Assembly (NCBI RefSeq): GCF_014384905.1
Contig: NZ_JACRSV010000003.1
Span: 260,361-324,360 of the forward strand
DNA: 64,000 nucleotides
Direction: 5' to 3'
Origin: Fumia xinanensis
GTDB lineage: Bacteria > Bacillota > Clostridia > Oscillospirales > Ruminococcaceae
Positions 41,575 to 51,089 of the stretch are shown in pieces. The translations under genes were made by a program, and so were the position numbers. A model generated the notes under the pieces. The model searched no databases. It worked only from the letters and a program-made list of their open reading frames with translations, and was not told where the DNA came from. How positions within the stretch are numbered: position 1 is the stretch's first letter; each line of letters opens with the position of its first letter.

Positions 41575-42794
41575 ATTACGTTATAATCGGAAATTCCACT
41601 GCCGCCATCGGCTGCGTCGAAGGAATTCGGCAGATGGACAAAGAAAGCAACATCATTCTGATTTCCAGCGAATCTTATCACACCTACTCCCGTCCGCTTA
41701 TTTCCTACCTCCTTTATGGCAAGACCGACGAAGAGCGAATGAAATATCGTCCTGACAGCTTCTACAAAGATAATGGCTGCACTCTGCTGACGGGAAAAAC
41801 GGTTGTGTCCATTGATCCGAAAGGGAAAAGCGTTTTGTTGGACAACGGAGAGAAAATCCCATACGATAAACTGCTCGTTGCCACCGGCTCTTGTCCCTTC
41901 ATTCCTCCTATCGAAGGGTTGGAGAGGGTGACAAAAAAATTTACCTTTATGTCGTTGGACGACGCCAAAGCTTTGAAAAAAACTCTGTCGCCTGAGAGCA
42001 AGGTAATGATTATGGGTGCGGGGCTCATCGGCCTGAAATGCGCCGAGGGGATCGCCCATTTGGTAAAATCCATTACGGTAGTGGACTTGGCGGACCGTAT
42101 TCTTCCGTCGGTTTTGGATCAGGAGGGTGCCGCTATCGTCCAAAAACACCTAGAGAAGAATATTTCTTTTATCCTCTCCGACTGCGTCCAGTCCTTTGAA
42201 CCAAATCAGGCTGCTTTGGTCAGCGGTAAAAAAGTGCCTTTTGACGTGCTGGTGGTAGCGGTGGGTGTCCGGCCCAACACAAATCTTGTATCCGACGCAG
42301 GTGGCGAAGTGAACCGAGGCATTGTTATTAACGGCAAATGTGAAACCAGCTTGTGTGACGTCTACGCCGCCGGCGATTGCGTTGAAAGTCACGACATCAC
42401 CATTGATGAAAATCGTATCCTTGCCCTTTTGCCTAACGCCTACATACAGGGTGAGACGGCTGGAATCAACATGGCCGGCGGGGAAAAGTCCTACGACAGC
42501 GCCATTCCTATGAACGCAGTAGGATTCTTCGGGCTGCACGTCATTACGGCGGGCAGTTACGACGGCGAGGAAACCATCGTTTCCGATGGCAGACGGTACA
42601 AAAAACTTTTAGTTAAAGACGGACTTTTAAAAGGCTATATAATGGTGGGCGACGTGGGCCGGGCCGGTATCTATACGAGCCTTATCCGCAATCAGACGCC
42701 GCTGGATACGATCGACTTTGAACTGATGAAGCAACATCCCCAGCTCATGGCGTTTTCGAGAAAAGAGCGGATAAAAATGCTGGGCGTTTCGTAA
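41571..42794 (+). CDS. NAD(P)/FAD-dependent oxidoreductase (pyridine nucleotide-disulfide family)
   Basis: The 407-residue protein has an N-terminal FAD motif (YVIIGNSTAAIGCVEG, with the usual GxGxxG altered to GNSTAA), TYSRPLISY, the central NAD motif MIMGAGLIGLKCAEG and the FAD-closing DVYAAGDCVE. The altered first loop is typical of this NirB/rubredoxin-reductase-like branch. In the split glutamate synthase operon it takes the place of GltD, passing electrons through the preceding iron-sulfur protein. This role is inferred from context. Confidence 0.88.
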   Translation: MNYVIIGNSTAAIGCVEGIRQMDKESNIILISSESYHTYSRPLISYLLYGKTDEERMKYRPDSFYKDNGCTLLTGKTVVSIDPKGKSVLLDNGEKIPYDKLLVATGSCPFIPPIEGLERVTKKFTFMSLDDAKALKKTLSPESKVMIMGAGLIGLKCAEGIAHLVKSITVVDLADRILPSVLDQEGAAIVQKHLEKNISFILSDCVQSFEPNQAALVSGKKVPFDVLVVAVGVRPNTNLVSDAGGEVNRGIVINGKCETSLCDVYAAGDCVESHDITIDENRILALLPNAYIQGETAGINMAGGEKSYDSAIPMNAVGFFGLHVITAGSYDGEETIVSDGRRYKKLLVKDGLLKGYIMVGDVGRAGIYTSLIRNQTPLDTIDFELMKQHPQLMAFSRKERIKMLGVS

Positions 42795-42813
42795 ACAAAA
42801 GGGGGCTCAAACG

Positions 42814-43536
42814 ATGAATATTGTTGCAGACGATATGCATTTTAGGGATTTGAATGAAAAAATTCGCAATACAAAAGATACAAAAATCCGTATCAAAAGC
42901 TGTGTCGGCCAGAGATACATCGGCAGCGGTTTGAACGGCAAGGAAATCGTAATTGAAGGGATTCCCGGCAACGCTTTGGGCGCTTATTTGAATGGAAGCG
43001 TCATTCGAACCACTGGAAATGTCCAGGATGCCACGGGCGACACTATGAACGGCGGCGCCATCTACGTCCACGGTTCCTCCGGCGACGCCACAGGCTATGC
43101 CATGCGGGGCGGTAAGATTTTTGTCAAGGGGGACACCGGCTACCGGACCGGCATCCATATCAAAGCCTACGAAGAGCACAAGCCTACTATTATCATCGGC
43201 GGCGCTGCGGGGAGCTTTCTTGGCGAGTACCAGGCGGGTGGAAATATTGTGGTTTTGGGCTTGAACAGCGGCGGAAAGCCGCCGGTGGGATATTTTTGCG
43301 GCACCGGGATGCACGGCGGAAAAATTTATTTGCGGTGTGATACCCTTCCGCAGGATCTTCCGGCCCAGGTGTCCGCTCGGGACGCTACAGCGGAGGATAT
43401 GGAGGAGATAGACAGTGATTTGAGCGAATTTTGCAAGGAGTTCCAGTTGGACAAAAAGAAAATCCTCAAAAATCACTTTTTTGTCCTGACCGCCAATACA
43501 AAAAATCCATATAAACAGCTTTATACTCAGAATTAG
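42814..43536 (+). CDS. GXGXG domain subunit of split glutamate synthase (GltB3-like)
   Basis: The 240-residue protein is a repeat-built beta-helix with GSGLNGKEI, GNALGAYLNG, GSSGDATGYAMRGG and similar G-x-x-x-G-x-x-G turns, the C-terminal domain of glutamate synthase as a separate protein. That domain links glutaminase and FMN domains structurally. With 37232, 38323, 41137 and 41571 it completes the enzyme. A possible weak promoter (TATAAT at 43544-43549) lies after it, before glnA. Confidence 0.9.
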   Translation: MNIVADDMHFRDLNEKIRNTKDTKIRIKSCVGQRYIGSGLNGKEIVIEGIPGNALGAYLNGSVIRTTGNVQDATGDTMNGGAIYVHGSSGDATGYAMRGGKIFVKGDTGYRTGIHIKAYEEHKPTIIIGGAAGSFLGEYQAGGNIVVLGLNSGGKPPVGYFCGTGMHGGKIYLRCDTLPQDLPAQVSARDATAEDMEEIDSDLSEFCKEFQLDKKKILKNHFFVLTANTKNPYKQLYTQN

Positions 43537-43592
43537 TTGGTGTATAATAGCTTATAAGTATATACCGCTATTTTGCGTAAGGAGGCAATTTT

Positions 43593-44918
43593 ATGGGAGA
43601 CTACACCATGTCAGAAGTTCTAGAATTTGTCGAGGAAAATGATGTAAAGTTTATACGCTTAGCATTCTGCGACATTTTCGGCAGACAGAAAAATGTGTCT
43701 ATCACCCCCAGTGAGCTGCGCCGGGCTTTTGATAAGGGCGTTTCCTTCGACGCTTCTGCTATTGACGGCTTTTTTTCAGTCGACCAGTCCGATCTGTTTT
43801 TAGTACCCGACCCAGCAACCCTTTCGGTATTGCCGTGGCGGCCTTCCCAGGGGCGAGTGGTTCGATTTTTCTGCGACATCAAAAACCCCGACGGGACATC
43901 TTTTATAGGCGACGGGCGGCAGATTCTGCGTCGGGTGGTGGAAAAGTGCTCCCAAAAGGGCCTTGCTTGCAAAGTCGGCGCTGAGAGCGAATTTTATCTA
44001 TTCTTGGAGGACGATAAAGGCGAACCTACCCATGTTCCTTTTGACCGGGCAGGCTACTGCGACATCGCGCCTTTGGATAAAGGGGAAAACGTGCGGCGAG
44101 AAATCTGCCTGACCTTGGAGGAAATGGGTATCACGGCAGAGAGTTCCCACCACGAGCAGGGCCCCGGGCAGAACGAAATAGACTTTCGATACAGCGGCGC
44201 GCTGACGGCGGCGGACGATTTTATCACTTACCAGTCAGTGGTGCGCACCATCGCGGGGCGGAGCGGGCTATATGCATCCTTTATGCCTAAGCCCATCGCA
44301 AACCAAAGCGGAAGCGGGCTCCACGTGAACCTGTCCCTTTATAAAAACGGGCGTAATGTTTTTCAGGATTTGCTGCGGGGTGTCCCCTCCGAGGCGGAGG
44401 GGTTTATCGCCGGGATTCTAAACCGCGTCAGCGAGTGCACTGCTTTTTTAAATCCCCTCACCAATTCTTATGAGCGTTTGGGAAAATGCAAAGCACCCCG
44501 GTATATCACTTGGTCCAAGGGAAACCGGTCACAGCTCATTCGCATCCCTCTGGCATCCTATGACTCTGAGCGGTGTCGGATGGAGCTTAGATCCCCCGAC
44601 GGGGCCTGCAACCCCTATTACGCTTTTGCGCTGCTGATTGCCGCGGGGCTGGAGGGAATTGAGAAGGAAATGAAACTTCCAAAACCTACAGAGCTCAACC
44701 TAATGGATGCCAGTGTGGACACGACGGGACTCCAAAGCCTGCCCAAAACCCTGGGTGAAGCGGTGGGAGCGGCGAGGCGGAGCGAATTTTTAAAGGAAGT
44801 GCTTCCCACGGATGTCATAGAGAAATTTCTTGCGGCAAAACAGAGGGAATGGGAAGAGGTAAACGGTTCCCCCGATTCTCACGAGGCGGAAAATCAATTG
44901 TATTTTGGGCAGATATAA
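43593..44918 (+). CDS. glnA: Glutamine synthetase type I
   Basis: The 441-residue protein has GS motifs: DGSSI-like DGF region near residue 55, GAESEFYLF (metal glutamate), HHEQGPGQNEIDFRY, KPIANQSGSGLHVNLSL, NPLTNSYERLGKCKAPRYITW and RMELRSPDGACNPYYAF. The last differs from the classical ERRIPD-like loop. The length fits the Gram-positive GSI-alpha type without an adenylylation site. It is followed 12-21 bases later by an ANTAR regulator, the common clostridial arrangement. AAGGAGG precedes the start. Confidence 0.95.
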   Translation: MGDYTMSEVLEFVEENDVKFIRLAFCDIFGRQKNVSITPSELRRAFDKGVSFDASAIDGFFSVDQSDLFLVPDPATLSVLPWRPSQGRVVRFFCDIKNPDGTSFIGDGRQILRRVVEKCSQKGLACKVGAESEFYLFLEDDKGEPTHVPFDRAGYCDIAPLDKGENVRREICLTLEEMGITAESSHHEQGPGQNEIDFRYSGALTAADDFITYQSVVRTIAGRSGLYASFMPKPIANQSGSGLHVNLSLYKNGRNVFQDLLRGVPSEAEGFIAGILNRVSECTAFLNPLTNSYERLGKCKAPRYITWSKGNRSQLIRIPLASYDSERCRMELRSPDGACNPYYAFALLIAAGLEGIEKEMKLPKPTELNLMDASVDTTGLQSLPKTLGEAVGAARRSEFLKEVLPTDVIEKFLAAKQREWEEVNGSPDSHEAENQLYFGQI

Positions 44919-44939
44919 GTAGCGGAGGCGGTGACAGAA

Positions 44940-45509
44940 GTGGAAAAGGTTCTTATCGTTTCCAGCACCCCCAAAGCGACGGAGCATCTGACAAAAATGC
45001 TCCAGATGAACCGGTATTCCCGCATCGTCGCGGCAATGAGCGGAAGCGAGGCACGGCGGATGATGCTGGACGACGGATATGACATCGTCATCATCAACAC
45101 CCCCCTTCCCGACGAATTCGGGGCAGAACTGGCGGTCAACCTCTCCGAAACCACCTCCTGCGGCGTGTTGATGCTGGTGAAAGTGGACCGGGCGGACGAC
45201 GTGTTCAGCAAGGTGGAGGATTTTGGGGTTTTCGTGGTGGAAAAGCCCATGAATACAGCCATGTTCTATCAGGCCATAAAGCTGATTTCCGCTTCCCGCA
45301 GAAGGATACTGGGACTCAAAAATGAGAATGTCCGCTTACAAAAGAAAATAGAAGAAATAAGATTGGTGGATCGGGCAAAGTGCGCCCTTATTGAGTATTT
45401 GGGTATGACAGAAGCCCAAGCTCATCGCCACATCGAAAAACAGGCCATGGATCTGAGAATGACCCGGAGGGAAGTGGCACAGGGGATTTTGCAGACCTAT
45501 GAAAGCTAA
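44940..45509 (+). CDS. ANTAR-domain regulator with degenerate receiver domain
   Basis: The 189-residue protein has a receiver-like domain (about 1-115), a coiled coil (RRRILGLKNENVRLQKKIEE) and an ANTAR RNA-binding domain (AKCALIEYLGMTEAQAHRHIEKQAMD). The acidic pair is VSS instead of VDD, and the phospho-acceptor is Asn (DIVIINTPLPD), while the conserved lysine remains (VVEKPMN). It therefore cannot be phosphorylated in the usual way. GTG at 44940 is chosen (GGAGG 11 bases upstream); the GTG at 44931 is only 2 bases from it. Likely targets are the hexaloop leaders at 29761 and 37138. Confidence 0.9.
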   Translation: MEKVLIVSSTPKATEHLTKMLQMNRYSRIVAAMSGSEARRMMLDDGYDIVIINTPLPDEFGAELAVNLSETTSCGVLMLVKVDRADDVFSKVEDFGVFVVEKPMNTAMFYQAIKLISASRRRILGLKNENVRLQKKIEEIRLVDRAKCALIEYLGMTEAQAHRHIEKQAMDLRMTRREVAQGILQTYES

Positions 45510-45531
45510 GGGATAGAAAGGAGCGTCTCCA

Positions 45532-46626
45532 ATGGGAAAGACGGTTTATTTGATTCTGGAAAATGGAAGGGTATTTGAGGGCAAACGCTTTGGCCTTTCC
45601 GGCGAAGTTACCGGAGAGATCGTCTTTACCACCGGCATGTGCGGATATCTGGAGACTCTCACCGACCCCAGCTATTATGGACAAATCGTGGTGCAGACTT
45701 TTCCGCTGATCGGAAACTACGGAGTCATCCCCTCGGATTTTGAAAGCACAAAGGTCAGCATCAAAGCTTATATTGTCAGAGAATGGTGCCAGGAACCCTC
45801 CAACTACCGTAGCGAGGGCAGTCTTGACACCTTTTTTAAAGAGCAGGGGATCATCGGCATCTATGGCATCGACACCCGGGAACTGACCAAGGTTATCCGG
45901 GAAAGCGGCGTGATGAACGCCCGCATTGCGGACAGCTTGGAAGAAAAAGACAAATGGGTGGAAGCGATCCGTGACTATCGCATTGTCGATGCGGTCAATG
46001 CGGTCAGCTGTGAGCAAATTTCCGAGGAGAAAGCGGAAAAGGAACAGTACCGGGTGGTGCTCTGGGATTTCGGGGCCAAGCAGAATATCAAGCGTCAGCT
46101 GCTCAGGCGCGGTTGTACTGTCATCACGGTTCCTGGAAAAACAACGGCGGCGGACATTCTTGCGCTGCAGCCCGACGGCGTCATGCTTTCAAACGGCCCA
46201 GGGGACCCGGCGGAAAATGTGGGAATTATCAAAGAAATCCAGAAACTCTGTGAAGCGCGGATGCCCATTTTTGGCATTTGCCTTGGGCACCAGCTTTTGG
46301 CCCTCTCTCAGGGGGGGAAGACCTTTAAGCTCAAGTACGGCCACAGGGGCGCCAATCAGCCCGTCATCGACCTCAAAACCAGACGGGTGTACATCACAAG
46401 CCAAAACCACGGCTATGCTGTATCTGGTAAGAATCTGCCCCCTCATATTCGGATTGCCTTTGAAAATGCCAACGACGGCACCTGCGAGGGAATTTCCTAT
46501 CGGGATATACCGGCTTTTTCGGTCCAGTTCCACCCGGAGGCGGCGGCTGGCCCTCAGGACACGATGTTCCTGTTTGACCGGTTTTTGCAGCTGATGGACG
46601 AAAACTCTTTTCGAAAGGCGCTTTGA
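45532..46626 (+). CDS. carA: Carbamoyl-phosphate synthase small subunit
   Basis: The 364-residue protein has the CarA N-terminal domain (LILENGRVFEGKRFG) and a class I glutaminase domain with nucleophile GICLGHQLLALS and the HPE in QFHPEAAAG. It supplies ammonia from glutamine for carbamoyl phosphate, used in pyrimidine and arginine synthesis. The large subunit carB is not adjacent; the next gene is dapF. GAAAGGAG lies before the start. Confidence 0.96.
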   Translation: MGKTVYLILENGRVFEGKRFGLSGEVTGEIVFTTGMCGYLETLTDPSYYGQIVVQTFPLIGNYGVIPSDFESTKVSIKAYIVREWCQEPSNYRSEGSLDTFFKEQGIIGIYGIDTRELTKVIRESGVMNARIADSLEEKDKWVEAIRDYRIVDAVNAVSCEQISEEKAEKEQYRVVLWDFGAKQNIKRQLLRRGCTVITVPGKTTAADILALQPDGVMLSNGPGDPAENVGIIKEIQKLCEARMPIFGICLGHQLLALSQGGKTFKLKYGHRGANQPVIDLKTRRVYITSQNHGYAVSGKNLPPHIRIAFENANDGTCEGISYRDIPAFSVQFHPEAAAGPQDTMFLFDRFLQLMDENSFRKAL

Positions 46627-46662
46627 TACAGGCGGAATACAATAAATGGAAGGATTTTTGCG

Positions 46663-47502
46663 ATGAAACGGTCTTTTGTGAAAATGCAGGGCTGCGGCAA
46701 CGATTATATTTACTTCGATTGTCTGGAAGAGGAGCTGCCCCAGCCGGAAAAATGGAGCCGGAAGCTTTCCGACCGGCACTTCGGTATCGGCGGGGACGGG
46801 ATTGTCCTCATCTGCCCGTCGGAAACGGCGGATGCCAAAATGCGGATGTTCAACGCCGACGGCAGCGAAGGAAAAATGTGCGGAAACGCCATCCGATGCG
46901 TGGGAAAATACCTGTATGAGAGCGGTGCGGTGCCAAAAAAGGACATGTGGATCGAGACTCTGAGCGGAATCAAGCGGCTGATTCTCACAACATCGGGCAG
47001 CCAGGTGCTTTCGGTCACGGTGGATATGGGCTCCCCCATATTAGGAGCCAGTGAGATTCCCACCCTTTTCAACCTGGACACGGTCCTCGACCATCCGCTC
47101 AAAGTAAACGGTCAAGAGTATCGTGTCACCTGTGTTTCCATGGGCAACCCCCACTGCGTCGTGTTTTTAAATGAGGTGGAAAGCCTTCCCATCGTAACAA
47201 TTGGCCCCCAATTTGAAAATCATTCCATGTTCCCCGAGCGGATTAATACAGAGTTCATCCATGTCATCCGACGCAATGAGCTGCGGATGCGGGTCTGGGA
47301 ACGGGGCAGCGGAGAAACCTGGGCCTGCGGGACGGGGGCCTGTGCCGCAGTGGTGGCGGCAGTGCTGAACGGTTATTGTGACGAAGGGGCCGATGTAACC
47401 GTTCATTTGAACGGCGGGGATTTGATTATCCGCGACGTGGGCGAGACCGTCTGGATGACCGGCGCCGCCGTCAAGGTGTTTGAGGGAACCGTTGAACTTT
47501 GA
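46663..47502 (+). CDS. dapF: Diaminopimelate epimerase
   Basis: The 279-residue protein shows the two catalytic cysteine regions of DapF: ADGSEGKMCGNAIRCVGKY (first Cys) and WACGTGACAAVVA (second Cys), plus QGCGNDYIYFD at the N terminus. It turns LL- into meso-diaminopimelate for peptidoglycan and lysine. DapL, the preceding step, is encoded at 49900. Its end overlaps the open frame leading into pyrG. Confidence 0.96.
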   Translation: MKRSFVKMQGCGNDYIYFDCLEEELPQPEKWSRKLSDRHFGIGGDGIVLICPSETADAKMRMFNADGSEGKMCGNAIRCVGKYLYESGAVPKKDMWIETLSGIKRLILTTSGSQVLSVTVDMGSPILGASEIPTLFNLDTVLDHPLKVNGQEYRVTCVSMGNPHCVVFLNEVESLPIVTIGPQFENHSMFPERINTEFIHVIRRNELRMRVWERGSGETWACGTGACAAVVAAVLNGYCDEGADVTVHLNGGDLIIRDVGETVWMTGAAVKVFEGTVEL

Positions 47503-47522
47503 GCTGGAAAGGATGCAAGCAT

Positions 47523-49142
47523 ATGGACAAGAAATATATTTTTGTGACCGGCGGCGTTGTTTCCGGTTTGGGAAAAGGGATTACGGCAGCCTCTTTGGGG
47601 CGGCTTTTAAAAGCGAGAGGGCTTAAAGTGGCGGCTCAGAAGCTGGACCCTTACATCAACGTGGACCCCGGCACCATGAGCCCTTATCAGCATGGCGAGG
47701 TATTTGTCACTGAGGATGGGGCGGAGACCGACCTCGACTTGGGCCATTACGAGCGGTTCATCGATGAGGATTTAAACCAGTTTTCCAACCTGACTACCGG
47801 CAAGGTTTACTGGAACGTCCTTCAGAAGGAGCGAAACGGGGAATACCTGGGGGAAACGGTGCAGGTCATCCCCCACATCACCAATGAAATCAAGGCGTTT
47901 ATCTACACGGTCGGCAAGCAGACCGACGCCGATGTGATTCTCACCGAAATCGGCGGCACCACCGGAGACATCGAGAGCCAGCCCTTTTTGGAGGCCATCC
48001 GGCAGGTATCCCACGAGGTGGGAAAACAAAACTGCCTTTTTATCCACGTGACGTTGGTCCCCTACATCAAAAGTTCCGGAGAGCACAAGTCAAAACCCAC
48101 CCAGCACTCGGTCAAAGAGCTTCAGAGCTTCGGCATTATGCCGGACATCATTGTCACCCGCAGCGACGAGCCTATTTCTCAGAGTATCCGGCAGAAAATC
48201 GCCCTGTTCTGCAACGTAAAGCCCGACTGTGTTATCGAAAATGTGACATTACCGGTGCTTTACCAGGCTCCCATCATGCTCGAGTCAAACGGATTGGCGC
48301 AGGTGGTCTGCCGGGAGCTGGGCATCTCGGTCCGCGACTTCGATTTAAGCGAGTGGTCGGAGATGCTCCGACGTATCGAACATTGTACAAAGCCGGTAAA
48401 AATCGCGCTGGTGGGAAAATACGTCCAGCTTCACGACGCCTATCTTTCGGTGGCGGAAGCCCTCTGCCACGGCGGGTACGAAAATAAAGCCAAGGTGTGT
48501 ATCGACTGGGTGGACTCCGAAAAACTGAATCGCCAGAATGCGGTGGAAATCCTCCAAGCGTACGACGGTGTCATCGTACCCGGCGGATTCGGCGACCGGG
48601 GCATCGAGGGGATGATCGCGGCGGCGGAGGCGGCCCGGCTTCACAAAATCCCTTACTTTGGAATCTGCCTCGGTATGCAGATCGCCGTCATTGAGTACGC
48701 CCGCCACGTTTTGGGTTATGAGGACGCCAATTCTTCCGAGTTTGCGGAAGGACCTCATTCGGTCATCGATCTGATGCCGGATCAGCAGGGAAATCTCCCC
48801 AAGGGCGGTACCATGCGGCTGGGTGCCTATCCCTGCGTCATCCAAGCGGAAACCAAGCTGAATGAGGCCTACGGGCAACAAGAAATTTTTGAACGCCATC
48901 GCCATCGGTATGAATTTAACAACATTTTCCGGGAAGAATTGATAGAAAACGGCCTCACCGTGGCGGGAACTTCCCCGGACGGGCGGCTTGTGGAAGCGGT
49001 GGAAGTAAAGGAGCATCCCTTTTTTGTGGGCGTCCAGTTCCACCCTGAATTTAAAAGCCGTCCCAACAGGGCACATCCCCTGTTCCGGGAGTTTATCAAA
49101 GCGGCACTGAAAAGGAGCGAACAGGATGGGGAGAAACTATGA
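47523..49142 (+). CDS. pyrG: CTP synthase
   Basis: The 539-residue protein has the synthetase domain (FVTGGVVSGLGKGITAASLG, with DPYINVDPGTMSP) and a C-terminal class I glutaminase (GICLGMQIAVIE nucleophile, VQFHPEF). It aminates UTP with glutamine nitrogen. ATG at 47523 begins the conserved protein and has GAAAGGA upstream; an in-frame start 8 codons earlier overlaps dapF. Its 3' end overlaps nadE by 17 bases. Confidence 0.97.
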   Translation: MDKKYIFVTGGVVSGLGKGITAASLGRLLKARGLKVAAQKLDPYINVDPGTMSPYQHGEVFVTEDGAETDLDLGHYERFIDEDLNQFSNLTTGKVYWNVLQKERNGEYLGETVQVIPHITNEIKAFIYTVGKQTDADVILTEIGGTTGDIESQPFLEAIRQVSHEVGKQNCLFIHVTLVPYIKSSGEHKSKPTQHSVKELQSFGIMPDIIVTRSDEPISQSIRQKIALFCNVKPDCVIENVTLPVLYQAPIMLESNGLAQVVCRELGISVRDFDLSEWSEMLRRIEHCTKPVKIALVGKYVQLHDAYLSVAEALCHGGYENKAKVCIDWVDSEKLNRQNAVEILQAYDGVIVPGGFGDRGIEGMIAAAEAARLHKIPYFGICLGMQIAVIEYARHVLGYEDANSSEFAEGPHSVIDLMPDQQGNLPKGGTMRLGAYPCVIQAETKLNEAYGQQEIFERHRHRYEFNNIFREELIENGLTVAGTSPDGRLVEAVEVKEHPFFVGVQFHPEFKSRPNRAHPLFREFIKAALKRSEQDGEKL

Positions 49143-49881
49143 GCGGGAATTAAAAGACCGGGTGTCGTTTATCAAGGAACAGCTCTATCAATCGGGAGCC
49201 AAAGGCGTCATTTACGGAAACAGCGGGGGTAAGGACAGCGCCTTGGTGGGTATCCTCTGCCGGAAGGCCACTGAACAGGTTTTGGGTGTCATGATGCCAT
49301 GCCAGTCAAAGCGAAATTTTGGAGAGGACATGGAGGACGGGCAGGCTGTTGCCCGCCAGTTCGGCATCGAGACAGTGACGGTGGATTTGACCGCGGTGAA
49401 AGAAATTTTCGTCGAGGCGGTTTCCAAAGTGGATTGTATTACAGATGGGGCCTCGGCCAACATCGCCCCCCGGCTTCGGATGACAACTTTATACACTTTG
49501 GCGCACACGAAGGGCTATTTGGTGGCGGGAACCGGCAACCGCAGTGAGGAATACGTGGGGTATTTTACCAAATGGGGGGACGGAGCCTATGATTTTAACC
49601 CCATCGCCGACCTGACGGTGACGGAAATCTACGAATTCCTGGATTATCTGGAAGCGCCTGAAAACATCCGCAGAAAGGCGCCCTCCGCCGGCCTTTACGA
49701 CGGGCAGACCGACGAAAAAGAGATGGGAATCACCTACAAGGATCTGGACGGATATCTGCTGGAAGGGAAAGGCGACCCACAAACCATTGAGAAAATTGAG
49801 GCCATTCACCGCAAGGTCACCCACAAATACTTTGCCCCCGCTGTTTTTTACGACACGGGGAAACGGCCCAATCAGAAATAG
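49126..49881 (+). CDS. nadE: NAD+ synthase (ammonia-dependent type)
   Basis: The 251-residue protein has the ATP-pyrophosphatase P-loop YGNSGGKDSALVG and GTGNRSEEYVGYFTKWGDGAYD, the NadE signature. It lacks the nitrilase-type glutaminase domain of longer NadE proteins, so it should use free ammonia. It overlaps the pyrG end, with AAGGAG upstream of its ATG inside pyrG. Confidence 0.95.
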   Translation: MGRNYERELKDRVSFIKEQLYQSGAKGVIYGNSGGKDSALVGILCRKATEQVLGVMMPCQSKRNFGEDMEDGQAVARQFGIETVTVDLTAVKEIFVEAVSKVDCITDGASANIAPRLRMTTLYTLAHTKGYLVAGTGNRSEEYVGYFTKWGDGAYDFNPIADLTVTEIYEFLDYLEAPENIRRKAPSAGLYDGQTDEKEMGITYKDLDGYLLEGKGDPQTIEKIEAIHRKVTHKYFAPAVFYDTGKRPNQK

Positions 49882-49899
49882 ACCGAGGAGAATCCTGTT

Positions 49900-51081
49900 A
49901 TGAAAATCAACGAAAACTATCTAAAGCTGGAAGAAAGCTATCTGTTTTCCACCATTGCCCATAAAGTCGCCGCCTATCAAAAGGCGAATCCCCAGAAAAA
50001 AATCATCCGCATGGGCATTGGCGACGTGACGCTGCCCCTATGTCCTGCCGTTGTCACTGCCATGCGGGACGCGGCGGCGGAAATGGGGCGGAAAGAATCC
50101 TTCCACGGCTACGGGCCGGAGCAGGGCTATCCTTTTTTAAAGGAAGCGGTACAGCACTACTATTTCAGCCGGAACATCAAACTGGATGAACATGAAATTT
50201 TCATCAGCGACGGAGCCAAAAGCGATGTGGGGAATATCCTGGACATTCTGTCCGCCGACAACACGGTGCTGATCCCCAATCCGGTATATCCCGTCTATGT
50301 GGATACAAACCTCATGGCGGGGCGAAAAATCGTTTACATGGACGCCAACCGGGAAAACGGCTTTCTCCCCCTGCCGGATGATAGGGTGGAGGCGGATATT
50401 ATCTACCTTTGCTCCCCAAACAATCCGACGGGGGCCGTATACAGCAAAGAACAGCTGCAAAAGTGGGTAGATTACGCCCTATCCCGGAACGCCCTTATCC
50501 TCTTTGACGCGGCCTACGAGGCGTTTGTCAAAGACTCCGCGCTCCCCCGCAGTATCTATGAAATCGATGGGGCGAAGCGCTGCGCCATTGAATTTTGCTC
50601 CCTGTCCAAAACAGCGGGCTTTACCGGAACCCGATGCGGTTACACCATCGTGCCTGAGGCATTAGAGTTTGACGGAGTGAAGCTCAACAAACTTTGGCTT
50701 CGACGCCAAACCACCAAGTTCAACGGAGTGCCCTACGTCATCCAGAGGGCGGCGGCTGCGGCCTTTTCGGAAGTCGGACAGAAGCAGATCAGGGAAAACC
50801 TCCAGTATTACGCCGATAACGCGAGAATCATGACGGGCGCTATGAAGGAAACTGGGCTTTGGTTTACCGGCGGAGAAAACTCCCCCTACATTTGGATGCA
50901 GTGCCCAAATGGGATGGGGTCCTGGGAGTTTTTTGACCTGCTTTTAAATGAGCTGAATGTGGTGGGCACGCCGGGAGAGGGCTTCGGTGAAAACGGAAAA
51001 GGCTATTTCCGTCTCACCGCCTTCGGGGACCGGCAGGACACCGCCGAAGCGATGAACCGGCTCACAGACTATCTCAAATAG
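49900..51081 (+). CDS. dapL: LL-diaminopimelate aminotransferase
   Basis: The 393-residue class I/II aminotransferase has the DapL-type N terminus (NYLKLEESYLFSTIAHKVAAY, MGIGDVTLPL, GYGPEQGYPFLKEA). The PLP lysine region is SLSKTAGFTGTRCGY. It converts tetrahydrodipicolinate straight to LL-DAP using glutamate as donor, the variant pathway of Clostridia, chlamydiae and plants. dapF upstream provides the next step. Confidence 0.96.
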   Translation: MKINENYLKLEESYLFSTIAHKVAAYQKANPQKKIIRMGIGDVTLPLCPAVVTAMRDAAAEMGRKESFHGYGPEQGYPFLKEAVQHYYFSRNIKLDEHEIFISDGAKSDVGNILDILSADNTVLIPNPVYPVYVDTNLMAGRKIVYMDANRENGFLPLPDDRVEADIIYLCSPNNPTGAVYSKEQLQKWVDYALSRNALILFDAAYEAFVKDSALPRSIYEIDGAKRCAIEFCSLSKTAGFTGTRCGYTIVPEALEFDGVKLNKLWLRRQTTKFNGVPYVIQRAAAAAFSEVGQKQIRENLQYYADNARIMTGAMKETGLWFTGGENSPYIWMQCPNGMGSWEFFDLLLNELNVVGTPGEGFGENGKGYFRLTAFGDRQDTAEAMNRLTDYLK

Positions 51082-51089
51082 GAGGGTGT

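Noticed and set aside
43537..43592. A third ANTAR hexaloop attenuator before glnA
   Set aside because: The 56-base gap has a TATAAT-like word but no AAAGGC-type hairpin and no terminator.
44931..44942. GTG at 44931 as the start of the ANTAR regulator
   Set aside because: Only two bases from the GGAGG; the in-frame GTG at 44940 has workable spacing.
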